This document shows positions 41,999-49,999 of a DNA stretch of 64,000 nt, one piece after another. The notes beneath the pieces were generated by a model. The model was given only the letters and a program-made list of their open reading frames with translations. It was not told the DNA's origin and made no database searches. The position numbers and the translations under genes were made by a program. Origin of the DNA: Marinobacter pelagius. Its GTDB lineage: Bacteria; Pseudomonadota; Gammaproteobacteria; Pseudomonadales; Oleiphilaceae. The stretch spans positions 62,001 to 126,000 of the forward strand of contig NZ_QNRO01000011.1 in the NCBI RefSeq assembly GCF_003315345.1, read 5' to 3'. The first letter of the stretch is position 1. Each line of letters opens with the position of its first letter.

Positions 41999-42658
41999 TT
42001 ACGGCGCTGCCAGGGGAAGGTGGCCGGTCTTGACCCAGATAACGGTTTCCTGATCCACGAACGGGTGATGCTGGCTCATGTGCGGGCTGCGTATCCAGGT
42101 GCCGGCAGGATAGCGGCCATGTTCGTCGCAGAACTCGCCGGAAAGCACAAAGATTTCCTCGCCACCGAAGTGTCGGTGGGGCTGGAATACCTCGTTGGCC
42201 GGCCACTTCACCAGTGCCACATGCTCGTGCTCGAAATCGTGCAGGGGCATCACCTGAAGCCCCCCAATCCCCGGTAGCCACTCGGCCGTGCGGGTATCCA
42301 CCCGGACGGTTTCCGTGTCTCTCTCGTCAAACTGGTGCAGTTTCACCAGCAGAGTACATCCTTCCTTGCTGAAGGGGGCGTGGCCACTGCCGGGAGGGTT
42401 GCGAAGGTAGGTGCCGGCGGGGTAGTCGCCGGTCTCGTCGGAGAACACGCCTTCGAGTACCAGAATTTCTTCGCCCAGCGGATGTTCATGGCGCTTGAAC
42501 GATGCGCCCGGCTCATAGCGCACCACACTGGTGGCGTGACCCCGTTCCGCTTCTTCCCGGGCCAGTGGCTTCCGCATCACGCCACCGGCAGGGCTGGGTA
42601 CCCAGTCCATCTCTGCGGTACGGATCACCACCTTTTCACTGAAATCCATATTGAGCAT
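41999..42658 (-). CDS. Two-domain cupin protein (ChrR-like)
   Basis: 219 residues from ATG 42658, chosen because AGAGG lies seven bases upstream; an ATG three codons later is possible. Two similar cupin halves are visible: RHEHPLGEEILVLEGVFSDE (about residue 56) and HRHFGGEEIFVLSGEFCDE (about 163), each with the His-x-His-x(n)-Glu metal ligands and a PAGT(Y/W)xRxPxxSxH second motif. This matches the ChrR cupin fold of anti-sigma-E/ECF factors, but there is no zinc-binding anti-sigma domain and no ECF sigma gene beside it, so it is probably a stand-alone metal-binding protein. Lies downstream of the isochorismatase-family gene. Confidence 0.85.
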   Translation of the reverse strand: MLNMDFSEKVVIRTAEMDWVPSPAGGVMRKPLAREEAERGHATSVVRYEPGASFKRHEHPLGEEILVLEGVFSDETGDYPAGTYLRNPPGSGHAPFSKEGCTLLVKLHQFDERDTETVRVDTRTAEWLPGIGGLQVMPLHDFEHEHVALVKWPANEVFQPHRHFGGEEIFVLSGEFCDEHGRYPAGTWIRSPHMSQHHPFVDQETVIWVKTGHLPLAAP

Positions 42659-42729
42659 GACAAACCTCTGATTGCTGGAATGCCGGGAATACGCCAACGG
42701 AGATGCGCTGGATGACCGCGCAGGGCCGA

Positions 42730-43260
42730 TTACTTGATCAGCGCCTGGATATCGCGGAATCGCGGGTGCCGGCAATCACGCATCCACTCGAACGCAACCA
42801 TCTCCAGGGTAACAATCCGGGCTCCGCTCTCGTTCAGCCGATCCAGGGCGACATCCCGGTCAAAATCATTTCTCGAGCCGGTGGCGTCCGCCACCACCCA
42901 CACCTTGTACCCCGCATCGAGAAGGCTCAGCGCAGTCTGCATCATACAGACATGGGTCTCACAGCCACCAATGACAATATGCTGCCGACCTTCCGGCAGC
43001 TGATCGATCAGGCCATCCGGGCAGGCATCGAAATGGGTCTTGTCGAGAACGGAATCGCACAGTTCCCGCACCGATTCGATATTGGGGCCGAGTTTGTCAG
43101 GCAACTGTTCGGTACCGAGTACCGGCACCCCAAGAAGACCCGCAATCGTCGCCAGTGTCGTACAGCGGTCAGCCACTTCCTCACCGAAGCTGATCGCGGG
43201 CATCAGCTTTTCCTGGAGATCAATCAGGACCAGGACAGATTGGTCTGCTTTCATCAGCAT
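42730..43260 (-). CDS. Isochorismatase-family cysteine hydrolase
   Basis: 176 residues. The catalytic triad of the family is complete: D14 in LVLIDLQ, K74 in DKTHFDAC and C105 in ETHVCMMQTA. The closest style is the YcaC/nicotinamidase-like group of unknown substrates. AAGGAG precedes the ATG. Same strand as the cupin gene, 72 bp upstream of it, and probably co-transcribed. Without neighbours in a defined pathway the substrate cannot be called. Confidence 0.88.
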   Translation of the reverse strand: MLMKADQSVLVLIDLQEKLMPAISFGEEVADRCTTLATIAGLLGVPVLGTEQLPDKLGPNIESVRELCDSVLDKTHFDACPDGLIDQLPEGRQHIVIGGCETHVCMMQTALSLLDAGYKVWVVADATGSRNDFDRDVALDRLNESGARIVTLEMVAFEWMRDCRHPRFRDIQALIK

Positions 43261-43412
43261 TGTTATTCTCCTTGTTCTGAGAGGGCAGTGTTTATACCAA
43301 TTACCTCGATGATTATCATCAGCGTTCTGTTAACGATAGTCCTCAACCTGTTCAACCGTTAACCGGAAATCGGGCCAACGTGAAATTTTTTCGGTGATTT
43401 CCCGATAGGGTG

Positions 43413-43441
43413 TTGCCAAGGGCCTGAAAAACCATTACAGT
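43413..43441 (+). promoter_or_regulatory. Predicted tRNA-Ser promoter
   Basis: TTGCCA (43413-43418), 17-bp spacer, TACAGT (43436-43441), followed by a GC-rich discriminator (GCGCCGC) typical of stringently controlled stable-RNA promoters. Confidence 0.45.
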
Positions 43442-43446
43442 TTGCG

Positions 43447-43471
43447 CCGCTCAAATGAGCGGTAACACCGC
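43447..43471 (+). other. Two overlapping stem-loops in the tRNA-Ser leader
   Basis: CCGCTCA (43447-43453) can pair with TGAGCGG (43456-43462), and GCGGT (43459-43463) can pair with ACCGC (43467-43471). The two share bases and are mutually exclusive. They may guide 5' processing or be fortuitous. Confidence 0.35.
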
Positions 43472-43490
43472 TGATTTGAAACAGTTTATA

Positions 43491-43581
43491 GGAGAGGTGG
43501 CCGAGTGGCTGAAGGCGCACGCCTGGAAAGTGTGTATACGTTAATAGCGTATCGAGGGTTCGAATCCCTCCCTCTCCGCCA
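43491..43581 (+). tRNA. tRNA-Ser (anticodon GGA)
   Basis: 91-nt cloverleaf. The acceptor GGAGAGG (43491-43497) pairs with CCTCTCC (43571-43577), then discriminator G and an encoded CCA end (43579-43581). The anticodon loop CTGGAAA gives anticodon GGA, reading UCC/UCU serine codons. A long variable arm (around TATACG...CGTATC) marks it as a class II tRNA, and the T arm contains GGGTTCGAATCCC. A terminator follows directly. Confidence 0.97.
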
Positions 43582-43585
43582 ATAC

Positions 43586-43615
43586 AAAACCCCGTCAGAA
43601 ATGGCGGGGTTTTTT
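43586..43615 (+). terminator. Rho-independent terminator of tRNA-Ser
   Basis: AAAACCCCG (43586-43594) pairs with CGGGGTTTT (43605-43613) and the T tract continues to 43615. It starts 5 nt after the tRNA. Confidence 0.9.
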
Positions 43616-43644
43616 ATTAGCCGATTGGCGGGGTAAAAAGAAAC

Positions 43645-44661
43645 CTATTCCACCACTTCCGCATATCGCAACACATCCAGGGGCGGATACATTCCGAGCC
43701 GATGCGCTGCCTCCATGTTCACGATATAGGAGAAGCGGCTAAGGTTACGAATGGGAACCTCGATCGGGCGAATCCTGTTAATCAGTACCTGCTCAGCCTG
43801 GAAGCCGGCGAGTTTACCCACGTTGTAGTAACGGCTGGCAACCGCTATCAGTGCTCCGGATTCCGATGCCATTGCGGCATAGGCGGTGGCAATGGGTAGC
43901 CCGCGGGCCGTCGCTTCTTTGATGAGCCGGTCCCGGTTAGCCATCAGGAAAGAGCTCGATCCTACGTATATGAAGTCAACATTGGCCCGTTCCATGGTGG
44001 AGATCGCGTCGGGCATCTGGTCAACGGCAGGTTTTCCGTCCGCCCCTAGAGGGAACTCATAGCTGACCAGTTCAAAACCTTCCTTTCTGGCCAGAGCGTC
44101 AATAGCGTCTGCGTTGAGCACGGAGTTGAGTTCGTTGCGGTTGAACAGCACTCCGAGCTTCCGGAACGGCCGATAGGCGCGTATCGCTTTAATCTGGACC
44201 TCTTCCGGAGCGCGGTTAAGTGTTCCGGTGATGTTTTCCCGGCCAGAGGATTCGACGCTTTTGATGATGCCTGCCCCGATCGGGTCTGCTACGATCATGA
44301 AAACCACCGGGATCTGCGTAATATGTTCAGCCGGATCGGTCTGGTCGATTGAGCCCACGACACCCCGCGTCACTGACGTCCCCCAGGTGACCACCAGATC
44401 CACATTCCGGTTTTTCGCCTCCGTGACAAACCCGGGTAGGCGGCTTCGGTCCCGGTTCGCATCCCGTATGAGAATATCCGCAGGAATGTCCCGTTGGCGG
44501 ATATAATCCTGAAAGCCTTTACAGGCTTCCTCGCATCCTCGCCAGACCATCATGACAATAGTGAAGCGCGATTTGCTGGCCACAGCGGATTCCATCGGCA
44601 GAACCAGGGGCAGCATGAGCAATACGGCTGTAAAGAGGGAAGTGCCGACGCTCCGGTTCAT
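43645..44661 (-). CDS. ABC_sub_bind-family periplasmic binding protein
   Basis: 338 residues. A Sec signal peptide (hydrophobic core LFTAVLLMLPLVLP, cleavage near AVA-SKS) and a two-lobed type 1 binding-protein fold typical of PF04392 (ABC_sub_bind/TrpX-like): VWRGCEEACKGFQDYIRQRDI near the start, LVVTWGTSVTRGV in the middle, and the hinge region ATAYAAMASESGALIAVASRYYNVG. No ABC permease or ATPase is adjacent. Its ATG overlaps the stop of the sensor-MFS gene by four bases (TCAT on the plus strand), so the two are translationally coupled. I infer that it delivers a ligand to, or senses for, the fused protein. Confidence 0.88.
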   Translation of the reverse strand: MNRSVGTSLFTAVLLMLPLVLPMESAVASKSRFTIVMMVWRGCEEACKGFQDYIRQRDIPADILIRDANRDRSRLPGFVTEAKNRNVDLVVTWGTSVTRGVVGSIDQTDPAEHITQIPVVFMIVADPIGAGIIKSVESSGRENITGTLNRAPEEVQIKAIRAYRPFRKLGVLFNRNELNSVLNADAIDALARKEGFELVSYEFPLGADGKPAVDQMPDAISTMERANVDFIYVGSSSFLMANRDRLIKEATARGLPIATAYAAMASESGALIAVASRYYNVGKLAGFQAEQVLINRIRPIEVPIRNLSRFSYIVNMEAAHRLGMYPPLDVLRYAEVVE

Positions 44662-47219
44662 GAGGTCTCTCCCGGGGATGCTTTTTCAACCTGCCTGACA
44701 GCCTGCAAATGGACAATAAGGAACAGAAAGGCGGTACTTGAAACCAGTATGCCGGTGAGGCCGATGCTTGCCTGATACCCGTAATTGGCGATCAGCATTG
44801 CGGAGACCATCAGGCCGAGCAAACTGCCAATTCGCTCAGAAAAGCGTAAGAAGCCCAGTATCGTGGTCCGACCCACTTTTTCTGCCTCACGGGCACAGAT
44901 GAACAGAGCCAGGGGCACCTGCGCACCCTTGGTAAGAGCGTGGGTGAGGCCCAACACTGTCACCGAGATGACCACTGCCCATATGCTTTCCCATTCATTC
45001 AGCGTGACCAGGCCAATACCGGAAAGGAGTGATCCGAGTCCAATCAGCCAGGCCCGGGACCCAGCAAGATCCGCCATCCGGGATGCCGCCGGCCCGAAAA
45101 GGACAATCAGCAGGTAATACAGCATCATGACCCGTGCAATTTCAGAGGCGGTGGCGCCAAGATCAGACAGGTAGAGCGGCACCAGATACCATAAATAGGC
45201 AGCGACGAGGACGTTGGCGGGTATGGCTATGCATAGCAGGAACAATACGAAGTGGAGGTTGGATGCGACCCTCAAAGCGGCGCTAACGGAATGCTTCAGG
45301 GGAATCCGGTTTTGCTCGTGCGTACTTGTGTTTGCGCTCGGCTCGATTCCGGGGCTGTCCACCAGGGATCGGGAAGCTGCCATGCCGGCTAGTACAGCAA
45401 TGACGGCGGCAAGTGCGAAGACCGTCTGATAGCCGAAGCGGTCGGCCAGGATACCACCCACGGCAGTACCACACATGGTTGCGCTCATGATTATGCCCAC
45501 GAACAAAACCATGTTCCGCCCCCACTTCCGGGTATGGCTATTGGCAATGATGTAGTCCTGACAACTGACTGTGATCATGGCGTAACCGAGGGCAGTGGTC
45601 CCCCGCCATAAGACCAGTTCGCTGATGCTGCCAGCCAGAGAGCAGCCGATAAAGCCCGCTATTGCGGGTAACAAGCCGAGAAGAAAGAGCTTACGGCTTC
45701 CATATCGCTCAGCCCAACGGCCCGAATAGGGCGCGGCGATGGCCAGCACGGCAAGATACACGGCGATAGGCAAGCCTATTATCACTGGCTCATTCAGCCA
45801 CGGCACGGGGGTATACAGTTCCTGGACAAACAGGGGCAGGAACGATTTCTGCAGTTCCTCGGCAAACGCAAAAAGAAACAGCGGTATCCGGACATCGCTG
45901 ACAGCAGCGAGGCGCTCCGTGCCTGAATCCCTGATGGCCAGTCCGGCGCGTGCGCGAATGGTCTGGACCAGCACCAGCATGACCTCGAATGCGACCAGGA
46001 TCGCCGCAATCAGGATAACCACAATGTTGAAAAAAATGTCGTCCAGTTGCTGCTGTGCATAGTGTTTGTCGACGCCCACATGAATGCGACCGAGAGTGCC
46101 GTCTACGGAGTGGAAGGCGATGGTGTAGTCGAGGGCGTCGTCCAGCTCCTTTACATCCGGACTACCGCCAGGGCCCGGGGACGCTGGCAGGGTTGCCATG
46201 GAGTTTCTTGTTTCCCCGCTGACATGCCCTCCCTGGTAGATGACCGGGCTATCTGCAGAGTTGATTGCTATGTAGACCAGTTCGACATGGTCACTAACGA
46301 CATCCTCGAGATAACGCTCAGCGCCATAGATCTGCCCGAAGGGTATGCCAAGCTCAAGGGCGCGCATCAGGTCCGCTTCCACCATGGACCCGATCATCTG
46401 TGCTTTGGCTTCCAGTTCCGGGGCCAGCAATCTGTCGAAGTTCTTCATGACCAACCCGGCGACGGCCACCGAGGATAGCACCATTGCGGTGACCAACAGG
46501 ACGAGAAGTCGTTGGGTAAGACGGTGAAGGATTCCTTTGCCGCTTGTCTTGCGCGCCTCCATTACTTGCCCGCGGTTTTCGCCGGCCCGCGCGACAATTG
46601 GGGAGGTCTCCGCGGACCTGTCGATGCTGCGGAAGCTCAGCCGAATACCGAAGTACACAAGCCCGATGAAGGCCGCCGTAACCAACGCTGCTCCGGTCAG
46701 CAGTGCCTTGCCCAGTGACCGGACTTTTTTATGGAACCCTCTCTTTGAGTAGGTGAGCGCTACACCGCCGACGGCTCTCCCGATACTGTCGGTCAGAGAG
46801 GCCCCGCTGATGAACTCGGATACTGTTTCCACGCCCCAGGTGCTGTCACCACGGTTTTTCTGAGTTGCCACGATTCCGGGATCAACAAAGTTTCCTGTCT
46901 GGTCCGGTGCCGTCGAGAAGAGGATCTTTCCGCCGGGGGCGAAAATGTCAATTCCTGTAATTTCCGGATCACTGGCTTGAGCGCGGAGGAGCAGGACGTC
47001 GGCGTTACGTAATTCGCCGAGCGATAACCCGAGGTCGATGGCGCCTTCCACGGAGTCGGCGATGTTTTCGCTGACAACAGAAATTCTGCCCTGGATCAGC
47101 TGGCCAAGCGTTGTCTGAAAGCGAAATACACTCATCGTGACGAGCAAGCTCACCACGAAGGTAACCAGCACCCCGGAGCAAGCAAGTGCCTTGGATGAGG
47201 TTTTCACGTACGCCTCCAT
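44658..47219 (-). CDS. Tandem periplasmic-sensor modules fused to a complete MFS transporter
   Basis: 853 residues from ATG 47219; a TTG at 47258 with GGAAGG just upstream would add 13 residues. Architecture by hydropathy: TM1 (about 15-34), periplasmic domain 1 (35-170), TM2 (172-194), a short cytoplasmic linker, TM3 (237-258), periplasmic domain 2 (259-398), TM4 (399-418), then a 12-helix MFS domain (about 442-845) with the loop RWAERYGSRKLFLLG. Both periplasmic domains share the pattern IxxxVExxxxLGLxxG...D(P/H)xIxxIxI, like duplicated Cache-type sensors. An MFS carrier with receptor-type N-terminal domains is very unusual. It is coupled to the binding-protein gene and divergent from sulfur transporter genes. 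Substrate unknown. Confidence 0.82.
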   Translation of the reverse strand: MEAYVKTSSKALACSGVLVTFVVSLLVTMSVFRFQTTLGQLIQGRISVVSENIADSVEGAIDLGLSLGELRNADVLLLRAQASDPEITGIDIFAPGGKILFSTAPDQTGNFVDPGIVATQKNRGDSTWGVETVSEFISGASLTDSIGRAVGGVALTYSKRGFHKKVRSLGKALLTGAALVTAAFIGLVYFGIRLSFRSIDRSAETSPIVARAGENRGQVMEARKTSGKGILHRLTQRLLVLLVTAMVLSSVAVAGLVMKNFDRLLAPELEAKAQMIGSMVEADLMRALELGIPFGQIYGAERYLEDVVSDHVELVYIAINSADSPVIYQGGHVSGETRNSMATLPASPGPGGSPDVKELDDALDYTIAFHSVDGTLGRIHVGVDKHYAQQQLDDIFFNIVVILIAAILVAFEVMLVLVQTIRARAGLAIRDSGTERLAAVSDVRIPLFLFAFAEELQKSFLPLFVQELYTPVPWLNEPVIIGLPIAVYLAVLAIAAPYSGRWAERYGSRKLFLLGLLPAIAGFIGCSLAGSISELVLWRGTTALGYAMITVSCQDYIIANSHTRKWGRNMVLFVGIIMSATMCGTAVGGILADRFGYQTVFALAAVIAVLAGMAASRSLVDSPGIEPSANTSTHEQNRIPLKHSVSAALRVASNLHFVLFLLCIAIPANVLVAAYLWYLVPLYLSDLGATASEIARVMMLYYLLIVLFGPAASRMADLAGSRAWLIGLGSLLSGIGLVTLNEWESIWAVVISVTVLGLTHALTKGAQVPLALFICAREAEKVGRTTILGFLRFSERIGSLLGLMVSAMLIANYGYQASIGLTGILVSSTAFLFLIVHLQAVRQVEKASPGETS

Positions 47220-47331
47220 GCGTAGGCGGTCACTAGAAGAAGCATAGACAACTTCCAACCACCTTCCATTCTGGTGTCCGACTCTGAATTTGACAGAGGT
47301 CAGATCACTGAGAGTTGAGCGTTGGACTTCG

Positions 47332-47359
47332 TTGACATATCGGAATAAGAATATATAAA
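47332..47359 (+). promoter_or_regulatory. Predicted promoter of the YeeE/YedE operon
   Basis: Perfect TTGACA (47332-47337), 16-bp spacer, TATAAA (47354-47359). The -10 is overlapped by the inverted repeat at 47347-47372. Confidence 0.65.
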
Positions 47360-47372
47360 AAGTATATAACTT
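47347..47372. promoter_or_regulatory. AT-rich inverted repeat, candidate operator
   Basis: AAGAATATATA (47347-47357) and TATATAACTT (47363-47372) are imperfect inverted arms around AAAAG. Overlap with the -10 box is the classic position for a repressor site. ArsR-type sulfur sensors (BigR/SqrR class) bind AT-rich palindromes, but no regulator gene is in the window, so the identity is open. Confidence 0.5.
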
Positions 47373-47390
47373 TGAAAAAAGGAGAACCGC

Positions 47391-47897
47391 ATGTCTCCAC
47401 GTCCTTTCTGGTCACCCCTCTGGGCAGGCATTGCCCTGGGGCTGGCTTTATTTCTCACCTTTGTCCTGACCGGGCATGGCCTCGGTTCCAGCGGGTTCTT
47501 CACGCGACTGACAGCCGAGATCGGGCAATGGCTGGCACCGGAGCTGACTGCGGCCAACCGCTACCTGGGCGATTATGTCCGCGGTGAGCCACTGCAGGCC
47601 TGGATCACCTGGGAGGTGCTCGGAGCGTTCATTGGGGCACTTGTTGGCGCGCTCTCCGGTCGAAGGTTCAGGCCTCAGGTGGAACGGGGACCGTCATCCG
47701 GGATGGGTAGCCGGCTCGTGCTGGCTCTGATAGGCGGAATCCTGACAGGGCTCGGTGCCCGTCTGGCACGGGGCTGCACCAGTGGCCTCGGTCTTTCCGG
47801 GGGGGCCGCGTTGGCCGTTGGGGGCTTTGTGTTCCTGATCTGCTTCTTCGCGGCAGGTTTCCTGTTCAGCTTCATTGTAAGGAGGTACTGGCAATGA
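47391..47897 (+). CDS. YeeE/YedE-family sulfur transporter component (PmpA/B-like, first half)
   Basis: 168 residues, about five membrane helices. The family motif LARGCTSG contains the conserved cysteine C129, equivalent to the pore cysteines through which YeeE-type channels pass thiosulfate. Strong AAAGGAGAAC precedes the ATG. The protein is half the size of full YeeE, the second half being the next gene, which overlaps by four bases (ATGA). Such split pairs (PmpA/PmpB) occur beside sulfide and persulfide metabolism genes. Confidence 0.9.
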   Translation: MSPRPFWSPLWAGIALGLALFLTFVLTGHGLGSSGFFTRLTAEIGQWLAPELTAANRYLGDYVRGEPLQAWITWEVLGAFIGALVGALSGRRFRPQVERGPSSGMGSRLVLALIGGILTGLGARLARGCTSGLGLSGGAALAVGGFVFLICFFAAGFLFSFIVRRYWQ

Positions 47898-48499
47898 TCT
47901 GGCCTCTCTATGATTCCGGCGTTGCGTCCGGTTTGCTGGCCGGCTTCCTGTTTGGCTTTGTGCTGGAGAATGCAGGTTTTGGCAGCCCCAGGAAACTTAC
48001 CGGGCAGTTTCGCCTGGAAGACTGGTCCGTTTTCAAGGTGATGTTTACCGCCGTTATTGTGGCGGCCCTGCTGCTCTGGTTGTCGAAACAGTTCGGTTTG
48101 ATGGGGGCTGGCAGCTACTACGTCCCCACGCCGTTCTATGTCGCGATGGCGGTTGGCGGATTGCTGATCGGTGCCGGCTTCGCCATTGGGGGTTATTGCC
48201 CGGGCACCTCGGTGACCGGGCTTGCCGGGGGGCGGATTGATGCCATCGTGTTTATGGTCGGAATGGTGCTGGGTACCGCGCTGTTTGCCGCCTGGTTCGG
48301 CCCGCTCGAGGAGCTCTACCTCGCGACGCCCGGCCCGCAGGGGCAGACTTTGATGGATCTTGCCGGCATTCCCGAATGGCTGATTATTCTCGTCTTGGCG
48401 GCGATGGCCTGGGGTGGTTTCAAGCTCGGCAGCAAGCTTGAGCAAAAGATGGGCGGACCCTACCAGGCTTCTGACCTTTATCCGGCCGACAACAGATAG
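47894..48499 (+). CDS. YeeE/YedE-family sulfur transporter component (second half)
   Basis: 201 residues with about five membrane helices. GGYCPGTSVTG carries the second conserved cysteine (C102), pairing with the first half to complete a YeeE-like pore for thiosulfate or a related sulfur species. Overlaps the upstream gene by four bases and is followed after 18 nt by a lipoprotein gene with its own strong Shine-Dalgarno (GAAGGAG), so all three are probably one operon. Confidence 0.9.
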   Translation: MIWPLYDSGVASGLLAGFLFGFVLENAGFGSPRKLTGQFRLEDWSVFKVMFTAVIVAALLLWLSKQFGLMGAGSYYVPTPFYVAMAVGGLLIGAGFAIGGYCPGTSVTGLAGGRIDAIVFMVGMVLGTALFAAWFGPLEELYLATPGPQGQTLMDLAGIPEWLIILVLAAMAWGGFKLGSKLEQKMGGPYQASDLYPADNR

Positions 48500-48517
48500 A
48501 ACTGAAGGAGCACAGTC

Positions 48518-49327
48518 ATGACCAGTTACCGTTTCAAGCGTGCCGCCTTGCCTGTGGCTATCACTATCGCATTGGGCATGGGGGTTGCGGGGTGCTCGGA
48601 TTCGCAGAACCCGGCTGCAACACAGGCCCAGACAAGCAGTCAGTCGGCGACCAATCCCTGTGCGGCTGCGAATCCGTGCGCTGCAGCCAGCCAGAGTGGG
48701 GCAAACCCTTGCGCGGCGGCCAACCCCTGCGCCGCAGCCAATCCGTCAGCAAATCCCTGTGCGGCAGGCTCCGATTCGGGTAGTGACGCATCCCAGCCAA
48801 TGCCCGCTGCCGTTCCCAGAACGGCCACGGAAAATCCTGACCGGGGCTTGCCGTTCGCGATCGAAAACGATTGGCCCATGGTGCCCTACGGCAGCGAAAT
48901 GCCACAGGTTGTCAAAAACTACAACCGGCCATCGCCGTTTATTGCTGCCGGCGGTCACGTCGAGAAAGGCGCAATGGCAGAACTGAAGGCCCAGGGATTC
49001 AACACCGTGGTCAGCCTGCTTACCGAAGAGGAGGGGGTAGCGGAGGAAAAGGCCGAGGCACATGCCGCGGGCCTGAATTTCTATGCCCTTGGCGTTTCCA
49101 CCACTGCGCCGACCCAGGCTCAGGTCGAGGCATTCTCGAAGATTGCATCGTCACCGGCGAATTATCCCATCCTGCTTCATTGCGCCAGCAGCAATAGAGT
49201 AGGCGCCATGTGGGCTCTCTACCGGTTCCACATGGGTGTGCCTGCAGAGATTGCCATTGAGGAAGGACGGGCTGCCGGTCTGAAAACCAGTCGGGAGGGT
49301 GCTGTCCGGGAGCTCATGGGCCTTTGA
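48518..49327 (+). CDS. Lipoprotein with NPCAA repeats and a CX4R phosphatase/rhodanese-like domain
   Basis: 269 residues. Lipobox VAGC (C26). Residues 46-83 hold five NPCAA repeats (starting at 46, 52, 63, 69 and 79) plus a degenerate NPSA, giving five regularly spaced cysteines in a Ser/Ala-rich linker. The C-terminal 150 residues resemble the BLH/DUF442-type dual-specificity-phosphatase fold, with the loop HCASSNR (C222 to R227, a CX4R spacing like rhodaneses). Such domains accompany sulfide:quinone oxidoreductase and persulfide dioxygenase in other bacteria. I infer a role in handling sulfane sulfur in the periplasm. It overlaps the next gene by one base (TGATG). Confidence 0.82.
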   Translation: MTSYRFKRAALPVAITIALGMGVAGCSDSQNPAATQAQTSSQSATNPCAAANPCAAASQSGANPCAAANPCAAANPSANPCAAGSDSGSDASQPMPAAVPRTATENPDRGLPFAIENDWPMVPYGSEMPQVVKNYNRPSPFIAAGGHVEKGAMAELKAQGFNTVVSLLTEEEGVAEEKAEAHAAGLNFYALGVSTTAPTQAQVEAFSKIASSPANYPILLHCASSNRVGAMWALYRFHMGVPAEIAIEEGRAAGLKTSREGAVRELMGL

Positions 49328-49995
49328 TGGATTTTCAGCCTGATCTCTCGGCCCTGACTGACGACGAGCTCGAAAGCCTCTTGGACTCCGCCCAACGGAT
49401 CCGGGAGTGCTATCGGGTGCTCGAGAAAGCCGGCCTGAATATTGTCGGTGAGGTTTTGAAGGGGCAGGGAACCTTCTACGAGATGGAGCATTACCCGAAG
49501 GGCGATGTCTTCGACCGGGAGACCCGCAGCCAGTACTATTACCACGCCCACCGACCTGACAACCCCGAACACGGGCATTTCCACACGTTCCTGAGGCTGG
49601 TAGAGGGGGGGCAGGGCGAAGACCCCACCATGCACCTCATTGCCATATCCATGGATGCCTGGGGCTACCCGATTGGCCTGTTCACCACCAACCGCTGGGT
49701 GACCGACGAGAAGTGGCATTCCGCCGAGCAGGTCATTCCCCGGCTTGGCGAATTTGAAATTGACCATGCGTCACCGAGCTGGCCGGTCAACATCTGGATA
49801 ACCCATTTGGTCCGGCTCTACCGGTTTCATATTGCAGCCCTGCTGGAAGAACGTGATCGGGTCATCCAGTCCGCCGGACGGCCGCTGGACGAAGTCTTGG
49901 AGAACCGGGACTTTGAGGTCCTCAGCAGTTGTGGGGTTGATGTTGAAGCGTGGGAGAAAACCCTGAATCAGGCCTTACGACAACAGCTTCGCTGA
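49327..49995 (+). CDS. Conserved protein of unknown function (possibly DUF6969)
   Basis: 222 residues, cytoplasmic, no transmembrane segment. The start is ATG 49327, overlapping the preceding TGA; an in-frame TTG three bases upstream is possible. The conserved-looking EMEHYPKGDVFD, YYYHAHRP and HGHFHTFLR motifs are rich in His/Glu/Asp and could bind a metal. I believe it belongs to the family labelled DUF6969, but cannot verify this. Last gene of the sulfur-related operon; its stop lies four bases from the end of the convergent acylphosphatase gene. Confidence 0.75.
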   Translation: MDFQPDLSALTDDELESLLDSAQRIRECYRVLEKAGLNIVGEVLKGQGTFYEMEHYPKGDVFDRETRSQYYYHAHRPDNPEHGHFHTFLRLVEGGQGEDPTMHLIAISMDAWGYPIGLFTTNRWVTDEKWHSAEQVIPRLGEFEIDHASPSWPVNIWITHLVRLYRFHIAALLEERDRVIQSAGRPLDEVLENRDFEVLSSCGVDVEAWEKTLNQALRQQLR

Positions 49996-49999
49996 AATG

